Shown piece after piece: positions 42,369 through 51,752 of a stretch of 64,000 nucleotides of DNA. Position numbers and translations under genes: made by a program. The DNA comes from Pseudohongiella sp. GTDB lineage: Bacteria; Pseudomonadota; Gammaproteobacteria; Pseudomonadales; Pseudohongiellaceae. Location: contig NZ_DRFV01000006.1 of assembly GCF_011050365.1 (NCBI RefSeq), positions 124,001 through 188,000 of the forward strand. The letters are read 5' to 3'. The notes under the pieces are model-generated. The model had not been told where the DNA came from. It ran no database searches and saw only the letters and a program-made list of their open reading frames with translations. Within the stretch, counting starts at the first letter, position 1, and every line of letters starts with the position of its first letter.

Positions 42369-43988
42369 ATGACGGCGGCGGTTCGATTCTTTTGGCTCTT
42401 TGTGGCGCTGATGTTGCCACTGAGCTTTTATCTTCTGGTTGATGCAACGCAGTGGGCTGTGGCACCGGTTAGTCTGGCACAACAACCCTGGCCACTGTTG
42501 CTGTTCCTTGTTGTTGTAGTATTTACTGCCACCGGTCTGTATGACCTGTTTATTGCTGACAGCAATCTACGTAAAAACTATCCGGTATTCGCCAATATCC
42601 GTTTCATGCTGGAGGGCATTCGTCCGGAGATCCGTCAGTATTTTATAGCAGACAACCTGGAGGAAGCGCCGTTTAACCGGGAAACCCGGGATCTGATTTA
42701 TCGCCGCGCCAAGCAGCTTGATGATACCTTGCCGTTTGGCACGGAACGGGACATTCTTGCCCAAGGTTACCTCTGTATTTTCCACTCCATCAATGCCAGG
42801 CACATCAATCCCGAGCATGTCCGGGTCACGATTGGTGGTCCGGCGTGTCGCCAACCATACAGTTCAGCTTTGCTGAATGTTTCCGGTATGAGCTTTGGTG
42901 CGCTCAGCAACAATGCCATCAGCGCGCTCAACAAGGGCGCAAAGCTGGGAGGTTTTTCCCATAACACCGGGGAGGGTGGTATCAGTCCTTACCATTTGAC
43001 GTATGGCGGTGATCTGGTCTGGCAGATTGGCACTGGCTATTTTGGTTGCCGGCATGCTGACGGGAGTTTCAGTGACGAGGCATTTCGCCGGACGGCCGCC
43101 AACGAAGTCGTCAAGATGATCGAGATAAAGTTGTCCCAGGGTGCCAAGCCATCTCATGGTGGCGTGCTGCCAGGGGCCAAGGTGAGTCCGGAAATTGCCG
43201 CGATCCGGTTGGTGGAGGTTGGCGAAACCGTGTATTCACCGGCGTCACATCCTGAATTTGATACCCCGCGCGGATTGCTTGAGTTTGTGCAGCGCCTGCG
43301 CGACCTGAGCGATGGCAAACCTGTCGGATTCAAGCTGTGTATTGGCAAGAAATCCGAGTTTATGGCGATAGTCAAAGCCATGGTTGAAACCGGTATATTG
43401 CCAGATTTTATCAATATCGATGGGGCAGAGGGGGGCACTGGTGCCGCGCCGATGGAATTTTCCAACCGGCTGGGTATGCCGGCGCTGGAGGCTACCTACT
43501 TTGTAGAGCAGGTGCTGAAAGGCGCCGGATTGCGGCAAGATATAAAATTGATTGCAGCAGGTAAGACCGCCAGTGGTTTTGATATCCTGGCCAAAGTGGC
43601 GTTGGGGGCAGATGTTGTTAATTCCGGGCGGGCTATGATGCTTGCGCTGGGGTGTATTCAGTCCAAGTCCTGCAACACCAATAAATGCCCTACCGGGGTG
43701 GCAACGCAGGATCCCTCACGCGCCAAGGCGGTCAACGTGGCGCTGCGTGCTGTGCGCGTGAGGAATTATCAGGCGGGTACGGTATCCGCCTTCCTGGAGT
43801 TGTGCGGTGCCCTGGGTTACGAATATCCGGGACAGTTGAAACCGTCGGACCTGCATCAACGCACGGAAAAGGGACTTCGTCACTTTGATCAGATATACAC
43901 GCCGTTGTCACATGAACAGTTGATTGTGGGCCGTGTTCCTGAAGCCTATGAGGACGACTGGCACAAGGCTCGCGCTGATCGGTTTTGA
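42369..43988 (+). CDS. FMN-binding glutamate synthase family protein
   Basis: A 539-residue protein with two N-terminal hydrophobic spans (FFWLFVALMLPLSFYLLVD and LLLFLVVVVFTATGLYDLF), probably membrane-anchored, followed by the glutamate-synthase FMN/3Fe-4S barrel. The core has NVSGMSFGALSNNAISALNK, GGISPYHLTYGGDLVWQIGT, the FMN region INIDGAEGGTGAAPMEFSN and CIQSKSCNTNKCPTG (three cluster cysteines). No amidotransferase domain is present, so it is not a full glutamate synthase. Its role is unknown. Confidence 0.88.
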   Translation: MTAAVRFFWLFVALMLPLSFYLLVDATQWAVAPVSLAQQPWPLLLFLVVVVFTATGLYDLFIADSNLRKNYPVFANIRFMLEGIRPEIRQYFIADNLEEAPFNRETRDLIYRRAKQLDDTLPFGTERDILAQGYLCIFHSINARHINPEHVRVTIGGPACRQPYSSALLNVSGMSFGALSNNAISALNKGAKLGGFSHNTGEGGISPYHLTYGGDLVWQIGTGYFGCRHADGSFSDEAFRRTAANEVVKMIEIKLSQGAKPSHGGVLPGAKVSPEIAAIRLVEVGETVYSPASHPEFDTPRGLLEFVQRLRDLSDGKPVGFKLCIGKKSEFMAIVKAMVETGILPDFINIDGAEGGTGAAPMEFSNRLGMPALEATYFVEQVLKGAGLRQDIKLIAAGKTASGFDILAKVALGADVVNSGRAMMLALGCIQSKSCNTNKCPTGVATQDPSRAKAVNVALRAVRVRNYQAGTVSAFLELCGALGYEYPGQLKPSDLHQRTEKGLRHFDQIYTPLSHEQLIVGRVPEAYEDDWHKARADRF

Positions 43989-44298
43989 CATCCATGATGC
44001 GCTTGTGATTTGTCATGTCAAAAAAAGTCACAAATAAAGCTTCCGGTAGAAAACAGGCCTGTCTGCGAATTACCGAAAATCGCTCCAGGCCTTTTGTGTA
44101 AAGGCTCAATTGCAACAGCGCAACACAATGAAATGATTTAAACGTGCATGAACCCTGCAGTAACTACAGTTCCCCGTCCCCCTCATGTGATTTCCAAACT
44201 TCCCTGCTTGCCAGATAAGTCTTAGAATCTCGCCGCGCCGGATATACAACAGCGCCGGATCGCATTATTTGCCAGCAAAGACATACTGGGGAGAACCG
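43989..44298. other. Intergenic region before TBDR 1
   Basis: A 310-bp gap with no coding sequence I can support. TTGTGA (44003-44008) and TCACAA (44028-44033) are inverted around 19 bases; this is weak and may be chance. The end (44291-44298) supplies the ribosome-binding GGGGAGAACC of the receptor. No box for Fur or sigma factors was recognised. Confidence 0.4.
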
Positions 44299-47175
44299 AT
44301 GTCAACTATCTATAATAATTTCAAGCGCAGCAAAAAAGGTGCCTTTTCTAACCTTATTTCTGCATGTATTGCTTCGTCACTTGTGCTGCCTGTTCTGGCA
44401 GTTGCACAGTCAGACGCACCGGAACTTGAGGAAGTTGTGGTAACTGGCTCTTATATTAGAAACAGTGCTTTTGCAGGCGCCTCGCCTGTGGATACAGTGA
44501 GCCAGGCAGATCTTCTGGAGTCAGGTGCACCTGCAATGGGACAATATATCCGGGACCTGCCATACACCCAAAATACGGATGTTGTTGCCAATGTCAATTC
44601 AACTCAGAACGGTCAGCAGGATTCCAATGCTGCCCGGTTCAATCTGCGTGGTCTTGGCGTTAACAGCACCCTGACGCTGGTTGACGGCACCCGCTCGGTC
44701 AATGACGGTGCCGTAGCATCGCTGTTACCTGACATTGCGATGAGCCGTCTGGAGGTTGTACTGGATGGCGGTTCAGCCCTGTATGGCTCGGATGCAGTGG
44801 CCGGGGTGGTTAACCTGATCCCGATGAAAGAGTTCGACGGGGTACGTGTGCGTGCCTACTACCAGCAGGATCAGGATCGCACATTTGAGGAGCCAAAACT
44901 GGCCATGCTGTTCGGTCGCTCTTTTGATAACAATATCAACTGGGTTGCCGCGCTTGAGGCGTCCAAGAAATCATCTGTGCTGCGCCACGAGCGTCCGCGA
45001 TATCTGGATTTTGACATCTCCGAATCGTCCTCGGGTAACCCGGGCGTTTTCCAGCGCGCTGCGGGCGGTATCGGTGATGGTGGTACCGGCGGCCTGTTAC
45101 GTGATCCGGCCTGCGGCACTTACAACGAAGGCTTCGAAGACAAAACTGTCTCCGGTGCTTATCCCAGTGGTCAGCCCCTGGGTTCGACAACCTGTCTGTT
45201 CCACTACGGGCCACAGCACGATTATGCCCGTGGCAATGTCGACTATACTTTCTTCAACAACCTGACCTGGGATGCCAGCGACTGGTTGCAGTTTGAGTTG
45301 CAGTCCAGCTACAACTACCGTGAATCGCGCTACAACACATCGTCGAGCCTGTCACAAAGCACCAATAACCAGTTCGCCCTGCTGGTGCCGGGTGATCATC
45401 CGGCTAACCCTTTTGGCTTTGATGTGGTGCCGCGCAACTGGCGTCCGTTTACCGGTACCCAGGCGACTCAGCCTTCTTTCCTGGAAGATGATGGTCGTGA
45501 AGTGCAGGATTACCGCTACTACACCAACAGCAATAAACTCAGTGCCCGTTACGATATGACGGACACCTGGACGGGCTACACCTATTACACCATTCAGGAA
45601 ACACGTCGCAGTGTGGAAACCCGTACGCTGCTGCTGCCTAGATTGCAGGCCGCGCTGGCAGGCGAGGGTGGTGTCGACGGTAACGGCTGGTTCAACCCCT
45701 TCGGTTCGGCCGATCCGCGTTCACCCGATTATGTTGAAGGCGTGACCAGCAACAGCCAGGCGCTGGTTGACTGGATGTATGACGAGCGTAATCAGCGCGA
45801 GGTCAGCCGCAACAACCTCGAGATTTTCGAGACTATGGCGACCGGTGAAGTCTTCCAGACCCCGTGGGGAGCTGCGCAGATGGCAGCCGGCTATCAGCGT
45901 CGTGAGGCCCGGGTGCGTGAGCGTCCGAACCCCTTTTCTGTCATTGGCCAGAACTACAACAGCTCCATTACTGAAGCGCCGCCAGTAGCAACGGACTATG
46001 ACGATCGCGTAAACGCGTACTTTGTTGAGTTCGAAACCCCGCTTTACGAAACTGTCAGCCTGCAGCTTGCTGCGCGCCATGAGTCGTTTGTGGATCAGAA
46101 TCTGAATACCACCACGCCCAAGGTCGCACTGCGCTGGGAAGTATTGCCGGAACTGGCATTGCGAGCGTCATGGGGCGAAAGTTTCCTGGCTCCGGCACCG
46201 GGTGCTGACCGTCCTTTCAACCCCAATGAGGGCTGTGGTGAAGTATTCTCAGGCAATGATCCGGTTACCGGTGGTACGCTTGCGGGTGCTACCAGCTGTG
46301 CCTCGGGCAACCCAGACATACGTCCTGAAACCTCCGAGATCCGTAACCTGGGTCTGACCTGGGAGCCGCTGAATGAGTTGAGCCTGAGCCTTGACTATCA
46401 GCGTATCGACTATGAGGACCGAATCCGCGACCTGAGTACAGTGGATGCGGTGCAGTTGCAATTTGCGGAACTGTTGTCTGCCATTGGTTCAACCCCGGCG
46501 GCGTATGATTCGACACCTGGCTCTGCAACCCGCCAGGCCGCCAATGCCTGGCTGGCAACTCAGCAGGGGCAGTTGACTGGACCGGGCGTGCAGCGCAACC
46601 CGGACAATCAGCAGGTGGTGAAAACCATCCGTAACTCAGCCAATATCGCAGAGGTCATGATTGATCTGGTGGATGCCAAGGCTCGTTACTCGATTCCCAC
46701 CAATGATCTGGGCACCTTTGTAACCACCTTGGGTGCATCATACTTCCTGAAGTATGAGTACACCGACCTGTTTGGTGTGGTTCGCGACGCCCGTGGTCGC
46801 CAGAACGGCGACAGTGGTATCGTGCCGCCCATGCCAAAAATGAAAGCGAACTTGCGCCTGAACTGGTTCAAAGACAATCACAGTGCCTCAATGTCTGCTA
46901 ACTATCAGCACAATGTGACTACCGACGGTTCGTTCTTTGCGTACACGACAGGTTACAAGGCTGCGCGTACCATTGATGCGCAGACACTGGTCAATACGCA
47001 GTATTCGTATATCTTTGATGATGTATACGACAGCGAGCTGACATTGAGTCTGGGTATTACCAACCTGTTCGATCAGCGCGCTCAGCGTTTGCCGCAACTG
47101 GGTGGCTTTGAAAGCCGCTTGCAGACGCCTTGGGGTCGGCAGTTCTGGCTAAGCCTGGATTGGCAGCCGTTCTAA
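44299..47175 (+). CDS. TonB-dependent receptor 1 (outer membrane)
   Basis: An outer-membrane active transporter of 958 residues driven by TonB. It has an unusual long N terminus (MSTIYNNFKRSKKGAFSNLI, then signal to AVAQS), the plug opening EEVVVTGSYIRN, RFNLRGLGVNSTLTLVDGTR, LEVVLDGGSALYGSDAVAGV and a barrel ending in the aromatic FWLSLDWQPF. The ligand is unknown; no siderophore or vitamin genes are near. It is a paralogue of the receptor at 61442 (see findings). The ATG at 44299 has GGGGAGAACC upstream. Confidence 0.95.
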   Translation: MSTIYNNFKRSKKGAFSNLISACIASSLVLPVLAVAQSDAPELEEVVVTGSYIRNSAFAGASPVDTVSQADLLESGAPAMGQYIRDLPYTQNTDVVANVNSTQNGQQDSNAARFNLRGLGVNSTLTLVDGTRSVNDGAVASLLPDIAMSRLEVVLDGGSALYGSDAVAGVVNLIPMKEFDGVRVRAYYQQDQDRTFEEPKLAMLFGRSFDNNINWVAALEASKKSSVLRHERPRYLDFDISESSSGNPGVFQRAAGGIGDGGTGGLLRDPACGTYNEGFEDKTVSGAYPSGQPLGSTTCLFHYGPQHDYARGNVDYTFFNNLTWDASDWLQFELQSSYNYRESRYNTSSSLSQSTNNQFALLVPGDHPANPFGFDVVPRNWRPFTGTQATQPSFLEDDGREVQDYRYYTNSNKLSARYDMTDTWTGYTYYTIQETRRSVETRTLLLPRLQAALAGEGGVDGNGWFNPFGSADPRSPDYVEGVTSNSQALVDWMYDERNQREVSRNNLEIFETMATGEVFQTPWGAAQMAAGYQRREARVRERPNPFSVIGQNYNSSITEAPPVATDYDDRVNAYFVEFETPLYETVSLQLAARHESFVDQNLNTTTPKVALRWEVLPELALRASWGESFLAPAPGADRPFNPNEGCGEVFSGNDPVTGGTLAGATSCASGNPDIRPETSEIRNLGLTWEPLNELSLSLDYQRIDYEDRIRDLSTVDAVQLQFAELLSAIGSTPAAYDSTPGSATRQAANAWLATQQGQLTGPGVQRNPDNQQVVKTIRNSANIAEVMIDLVDAKARYSIPTNDLGTFVTTLGASYFLKYEYTDLFGVVRDARGRQNGDSGIVPPMPKMKANLRLNWFKDNHSASMSANYQHNVTTDGSFFAYTTGYKAARTIDAQTLVNTQYSYIFDDVYDSELTLSLGITNLFDQRAQRLPQLGGFESRLQTPWGRQFWLSLDWQPF

Positions 47176-47185
47176 GGAAGTGTCG

Positions 47186-47217
47186 CCATTGCAGGGTACT
47201 CAGTTACCCTGCAATGG
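47186..47217. terminator. Hairpin between TBDR 1 and the MaoC-like gene
   Basis: Positions 47186-47198 (CCATTGCAGGGTA) and 47205-47217 (TACCCTGCAATGG) form a perfect 13-bp stem with a CTCAGT loop, 11 bp after the receptor stop and between two convergent genes. There is no long T-run on either strand, so it is either a factor-assisted terminator or an mRNA end stabiliser. Confidence 0.6.
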
Positions 47218-47245
47218 TCTGTTAAAACCAGGGGCAACCTTTGCC

Positions 47246-47836
47246 TCAAAGTACGTACATCACTATCCAGTCAGCAATCAATGCTGGTTTGTCTTCCCCT
47301 TCAATCTCTATACTGACCGCGTGTCGCATCAGCACTTCCTGTGGGGATCTTTCCTGCGCGCTAAGCAAAGTGAAGCGGCCGCGAATACGTTTGCCAATCC
47401 GGATCGGATTGAGGAAGCGAACGCGATCCAGTCCATAGATGATGGACTGCCTGGTGCCCAGTATCTTCAGAGACCCCTGGGAGGCAAAAGTAGGTACCAG
47501 TGCCATGGTCAGCATGCCATGAGCGATAGTGCCATCGTAGCAGGTCTCTCGCGCTGAACGTTCCCTGTCGATGTGGATAAACTGGAAGTCACCGGTGGCT
47601 TCGGCGAAACGATTGACACGCTTCTGGGTGACCTGGAACCATTTTGTTACGCCCACTTCTTTACCGATACTGAACTGCGCTGCTTCCAGGGTTACCCGCA
47701 AGGGCAGGATTTTGTCATCCTGAGTCAGGCAGGTTGTTTTTACATAATTGCGTAACTGTGATGCAGGCGTGATCGTTGCTGAATCGTTCAGATAATTACG
47801 CAGGTCCTGCAAATAATCCTGTTGTGGCATGGTCAT
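47246..47836 (-). CDS. MaoC-like dehydratase domain protein
   Basis: A 196-residue protein with a hot-dog MaoC hydratase domain (from about residue 65 to the C terminus). Visible are GVTKWFQVTQKRVNRFAEAT, GDFQFIHIDRERSARE (catalytic Asp/His) and GTIAHGMLTMALVPTF. These enzymes hydrate trans-2-enoyl-CoA or polyhydroxyalkanoate intermediates. An N-terminal part of about 50 residues without an assigned fold precedes the domain. The start at 47836 (MTMPQQDYLQDLRNYLND) is uncertain; 47830 is also possible. It is convergent with TBDR 1. Confidence 0.8.
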   Translation of the reverse strand: MTMPQQDYLQDLRNYLNDSATITPASQLRNYVKTTCLTQDDKILPLRVTLEAAQFSIGKEVGVTKWFQVTQKRVNRFAEATGDFQFIHIDRERSARETCYDGTIAHGMLTMALVPTFASQGSLKILGTRQSIIYGLDRVRFLNPIRIGKRIRGRFTLLSAQERSPQEVLMRHAVSIEIEGEDKPALIADWIVMYVL

Positions 47837-48111
47837 GGTGGTTTCATTGTTATTGGTTTTATAGGGTGACGTCCGTAACAACAGTCACACTTGAGTGACA
47901 TGTTGCCAATTTTCGTCAACATTCGGAAATTATGGGGTAGAAAACCGATGACTGCAATACGGCGTGGAGACTTTCGACAGAGCAAATGTTCGTGCTCAAA
48001 ATCGGGCACAAATACGCACCAGGAGTGTGCAGCGATGTGTATTTCCGGGGGTGTCAGGGTTGCCAGCGGATGAGGTAACTGCTCATCCGCCGGCGGGGGA
48101 AAGAGACGGGA

Positions 48112-48744
48112 TTAACGGCCCAGCGTGTTGATATAACTGACGATGTCTTTCATCGCGGTCTGGTCAGGAATACCCTGAGACATCATGCCCATTTGAGTAC
48201 CGTAACGGTCCTGGGCATCGTAGCCACGATAGCCTTCCTTGAAATTGACCAGTTGGTTCATCAGGTACCAGTCGTTCTGCCCGGCCAGTGCCGGTGCATT
48301 CATGGCTTCGTTGCCTTTACCATCAGTGCCGTGACAGGACGCGCAGATTTGATACAGTTGTTGACCACGTGCCGCGTCGCCATCGGTGATGGTGATTGGA
48401 GCCGGCTCATATTCCCAGGTGCCTGCCCACTCAATAATGTCGGTAATGCTGTCGTCGCTCAGGATTGCTGCCATGGGTTGCATTTCCTGACCGGGAATAT
48501 CTTCAGGGTGCGTGCCGCGCAGTCCATCACGGAATAATTCGAGTTGTCGCTTGAGGTACCAGGGTTCCATGCCCGCCAGTCGCGGTGCGTCAATACCCTG
48601 ATTGCCCTGTCCGTCAGTGCCGTGACAGGTCAGACAGAATCGGTCACTGACTTCTACGCCGTCTACGGTTGCGGCCTGAGCGCCGAGGCTCATCACGGTT
48701 CCCAGCGCCAGACTAAACCAGAATCCTGCTTTTTGCTTGTTCAT
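48112..48744 (-). CDS. Periplasmic dihaem cytochrome c (c4-like)
   Basis: An exported electron carrier of 210 residues with signal peptide (to GAQAATVDG) and two c-type haem sites: CLTCH at 37-41 and CASCH at 134-138, each followed by GTDGxGN. The two similar halves indicate an internal duplication, as in cytochrome c4. It may take electrons from the exported dehydrogenases in the window. It lies on the minus strand between the MaoC-like gene and TBDR 2 and is separated from TBDR 2 by a strong terminator. 47882-48111 holds nothing I can support. Confidence 0.9.
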   Translation of the reverse strand: MNKQKAGFWFSLALGTVMSLGAQAATVDGVEVSDRFCLTCHGTDGQGNQGIDAPRLAGMEPWYLKRQLELFRDGLRGTHPEDIPGQEMQPMAAILSDDSITDIIEWAGTWEYEPAPITITDGDAARGQQLYQICASCHGTDGKGNEAMNAPALAGQNDWYLMNQLVNFKEGYRGYDAQDRYGTQMGMMSQGIPDQTAMKDIVSYINTLGR

Positions 48745-48760
48745 AGTTTTTATCTCTCGT

Positions 48761-48790
48761 TAAAAAAGGGACGGGGCGAACCCCGTCCCT
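48761..48790 (-). terminator. Intrinsic terminator of TBDR 2
   Basis: On the minus strand AGGGACGGGG, a TTCG tetraloop and CCCCGTCCCT (48790-48767) form a perfect 10-bp stem followed by six T (48767-48762). It is 26 bp beyond the TBDR 2 stop and before the cytochrome start, so the two genes are separate transcription units. Confidence 0.92.
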
Positions 48791-48815
48791 CTGATTTACC
48801 ACCCTCTAACGATTG

Positions 48816-51362
48816 TTAGAAGTTTACCTGCACACGTGAGTACACAAAACGACCATTCGGGCTGAAAGCACCGCCGGTAATGTACTTGTTGCTGGTAGTG
48901 CTGCTGAAGTCTACCGGACGCACTTGTTCCGGCATGGTGTTGAACACGTTATCAGCACCCAGGATAAAGGTGTAGCGATCGCCATACATGTAAGCGACTT
49001 CAGCACCAAATATCGTTTTTGCGCCTACATCATAGTCGCGGCTGGGGTCTGCACTGCTCGGCACTGACAGGTACTCACCGTAGTAGTTGGCCTGCAGTGT
49101 GAAACGCCAGTCGGAGACGTTGTGGTTGGCGCGGAAGTTCATACGGTCAGAAGGAATGCCGTCTTCCAGATCCGCGATGTTGGCGCGGGTCAGGATGCCA
49201 GGCGTGAACTCTTTCAACTCCTGCGTGGTGTAGGCGTAAGAGGCAGAGAAGTCGGTGGTGCCCATCTCCTGCCAGTCCATTGACCAGGAACCAACAATTT
49301 CCACACCTTCGTTGGTGGTGCTCATGTCGTTGGTGTAGTAGTTGAACGACACGATGCTACGTGCACCAGAGATACCCGAGTCTTCCAGTTCCTGGGCGAT
49401 AGCCGGTGTAATGTCGAAGGTAGCCGAGTTCAGGATGCGGTCATCGATATCAATCTTGTAATAGTCGATAGACAGATCCAGGCCGCCGATTTCAGCCGTC
49501 CAGCCGATGCTGAAGTTGGTGGCGTCTTCTGGCGCCAGTTCTTCACCGCCGAAGCGCTGTGCAATCGGGTTGGTGGGTGGAATCTGACCCTGTGTCACCG
49601 GGATGGAATCGACAACACCGGTTGAGATGTTGGAGATGTTAGCCTGGCCTGGCGACGGGGCACGGAAACCGGTGCTGACCGTACTACGAATATTCATGGT
49701 ATCAGTCAGGCGGTAGCGGGCACTCAACTTGCCATTGGTGGTGTCACCAAAGGTGTTGTAGAAGTCCTCGTAACGCAGGGCAGCACCCAGCAACAGGCGC
49801 TCGGTAACGTCTACTTCGAGGTCGACGTAGAAGCCCCAGTTTTTGCGATCCCAGCTACCCTGCTGGTCCAGACCGAAGCCCTGGAAACCGTCAGAACCAA
49901 CGCCAAAGCCCTGGCTTGCATACGGCCCGATGCGGAATGAATCCTGATCTTCCGAGCGTACCTTGAAGATCTCGCGACGCCATTCAATACCGTAGGCCAC
50001 GTTCAGGTCAGAGTACATGCCTACGTCGAAGCCTTTAACCAGGTCGACGTTGAAGTTGTTTTCGATGGTGGTGTAGATACCCGGTTCGAAATAGCTGGGT
50101 GACTCCGGACCCATGGATGGGTTGGTGGTGTTGTCCAGGAAGTAAGTGATTTCCGAGAAACCATTGCCGATGCTGACATCGTAACTGGTGCCATCGTCAA
50201 ACTCGCCACGGATACCGGTCACGTTGGACATGTCGGTATTGCTGCCGCCGAACAAAGGCGTGTAACCGCCCGGATAGCGTTCGGTAAAGGAGAAACAGTT
50301 CGGGTTGGCAAGGCTTGCATCGCGCGCAGCCAGTGAACTGGTCACGCCTGTCTGCGGATTAACACCGGTCGGGATGATAGGGCAGCCGACACCGTCGTTA
50401 GGCGTCAGGTCTGCGAACAACTGTCGGCGTGGGCTGCCAGTTGTGAAGACACCGCCGCGGTTTTCCGGGTTACGGAAGAAGAAACCCAGCTCGACGTCTT
50501 TTTCAGAGTAACCGCTGAATGAGTACAGTTCCTGATCCGTGCTCAATTGCAGACCGGCATTCAGGAAGAAGTTCATCATTTCAGTGTCGGGCAGACCCTG
50601 GTACTGCGCATTGACACGCACTGCGTTATTGCCGGCGTCAATCAGAGCCTGGGCATCGCCACGCTGGATCGAGCGGTCGCTGCGGCGCTGGTCAGTCTTG
50701 TCAAAGCTGATGCTGGCAAAACCGTTGTCGCCCAGCTGGAAGCCAACGTTACCGGCGAAGTAGTTCAGCATACCGTCGTCAGTTTCGCTCAGACGGCCAT
50801 GTTTGGCTTCGAAGGTCGCGCCTTCGGAGTTTTCTTTCAGGATAAAGTTGATAACACCGGCGATGGCATCAGAGCCGTACTGGGCTGATGCACCGTCACG
50901 CAGCACTTCAACCTGACGCAGCGCGATGGGTGGAATCTGGGCAACGTCCGGGAAGTGCGTACCGTTGCGGCCAAACTGGATGGCAGCCGAGCGGTGACGG
51001 CGTTTACCGTTGATCAGTACCAGGGTGTTGTCCGCTGGCAGGCCACGCAGAGTCGCAGGGCGTACCAGTGAGTTGGAGTCGTTAATGTCCTGAACGTCGA
51101 CGTTAAACGTCGGGATCAGGTTACGCAGCAGGTCGTTCATGTCCGATGTACCCTGGTCCTGGAAATCCTGGGCCGAGAATACGTCGATAGGAGCAGCAGA
51201 TTCGAGGGCAGTTCGTGGGGCGCCCCGGGAACCGGTCACTACTACTTCTTCAAGTTCCGGTGCAGCTTCCTGAGCAAATGCTGACGGTGCGCCAACAACA
51301 GCCATGGAACCAAGCAACACCAACGTGGAGGAGAGTGTGCAGAGTTTTGGAGACTTATTCAT
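48816..51362 (-). CDS. TonB-dependent receptor 2 (outer membrane)
   Basis: An outer-membrane transporter of 848 residues. Signal peptide to SAFAQE, then a TonB-box-like ELEEVVVTGSRG, plug motifs RPATLRGLPADNTLVLINGK, VEVLRDGASAQYGSDAIAGV and NFILKEN, and a barrel ending KFVYSRVQVNF-like (GRFVYSRVQVNF). It differs from TBDR 1 and 3 in plug and barrel. The neighbouring upstream gene is a membrane-bound regulator; tandem repeats lie between them. The ligand is not known. Confidence 0.95.
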   Translation of the reverse strand: MNKSPKLCTLSSTLVLLGSMAVVGAPSAFAQEAAPELEEVVVTGSRGAPRTALESAAPIDVFSAQDFQDQGTSDMNDLLRNLIPTFNVDVQDINDSNSLVRPATLRGLPADNTLVLINGKRRHRSAAIQFGRNGTHFPDVAQIPPIALRQVEVLRDGASAQYGSDAIAGVINFILKENSEGATFEAKHGRLSETDDGMLNYFAGNVGFQLGDNGFASISFDKTDQRRSDRSIQRGDAQALIDAGNNAVRVNAQYQGLPDTEMMNFFLNAGLQLSTDQELYSFSGYSEKDVELGFFFRNPENRGGVFTTGSPRRQLFADLTPNDGVGCPIIPTGVNPQTGVTSSLAARDASLANPNCFSFTERYPGGYTPLFGGSNTDMSNVTGIRGEFDDGTSYDVSIGNGFSEITYFLDNTTNPSMGPESPSYFEPGIYTTIENNFNVDLVKGFDVGMYSDLNVAYGIEWRREIFKVRSEDQDSFRIGPYASQGFGVGSDGFQGFGLDQQGSWDRKNWGFYVDLEVDVTERLLLGAALRYEDFYNTFGDTTNGKLSARYRLTDTMNIRSTVSTGFRAPSPGQANISNISTGVVDSIPVTQGQIPPTNPIAQRFGGEELAPEDATNFSIGWTAEIGGLDLSIDYYKIDIDDRILNSATFDITPAIAQELEDSGISGARSIVSFNYYTNDMSTTNEGVEIVGSWSMDWQEMGTTDFSASYAYTTQELKEFTPGILTRANIADLEDGIPSDRMNFRANHNVSDWRFTLQANYYGEYLSVPSSADPSRDYDVGAKTIFGAEVAYMYGDRYTFILGADNVFNTMPEQVRPVDFSSTTSNKYITGGAFSPNGRFVYSRVQVNF

Positions 51363-51421
51363 TTAATTTTCCTTCTTCTGTAGTAAGTGCGTCTTTTTCT
51401 AGAGCCGATTAAGAGCCTGCC

Positions 51422-51449
51422 GCTATAAAATTATTATTAGGTTACGCAA
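51422..51449 (-). promoter_or_regulatory. Possible promoter of TBDR 2
   Basis: On the minus strand TTGCGT (51449-51444) and TATAGC (51427-51422) are separated by 16 bp. Match to the consensus is moderate (about 7 of 12). The tandem repeats at 51489-51531 lie upstream, where an activator would bind. Confidence 0.35.
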
Positions 51450-51488
51450 TACGGCAGTCCGATTATGGTTACATATCTGCATTAAAGT

Positions 51489-51531
51489 CCTCCTAAAAAC
51501 CTTCTCAATACCTCCTAAAACGCTCTCAAAG
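51489..51531 (-). promoter_or_regulatory. Tandem repeats upstream of TBDR 2, candidate winged-helix regulator site
   Basis: Two near copies, CCTCCTAAAAACCTTCTCAA and CCTCCTAAAACGCTCTCAAA on the plus strand, start at 51489 and 51511 (22 bp apart), with a finer 11-bp period (CCTCCTAAAAA, CCTTCTCAATA, CCTCCTAAAAC). The OmpR/PhoB family, to which the neighbouring regulator's DNA-binding domain belongs, binds direct repeats of this period. The remainder of the gap (51363-51752) shows no gene. Confidence 0.5.
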
Positions 51532-51752
51532 CCTCAGAACACGGGGTGTTGATCAGGTTCGGGAGACTCTGCTTTGACATTCTGTCAAGGCACAGCTGCC
51601 AGAACCGGATTCATGTATATAAACACAAAACCAAAAGAAAAAATATAAGGATATCGGTATTTTAAGGGGGGCAGTGGATCAAGCGCGTTAGCACATGGCG
51701 TTAATCCCAGCGGCCAGCCGGAGTTTAACGGTTCTGGCGCTTTCAAGAGTGT

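Noticed and set aside
44003-44033. TTGTGA/TCACAA inverted repeat before TBDR 1 as a CRP site
   Set aside because: The spacer is 19 bases rather than the 6-8 needed, so it does not fit a CRP dimer.
47891-48073. 60-codon ORF in the gap between MaoC-like and cytochrome genes
   Set aside because: Short, cysteine-rich at random positions, no ribosome-binding site and no family resemblance.
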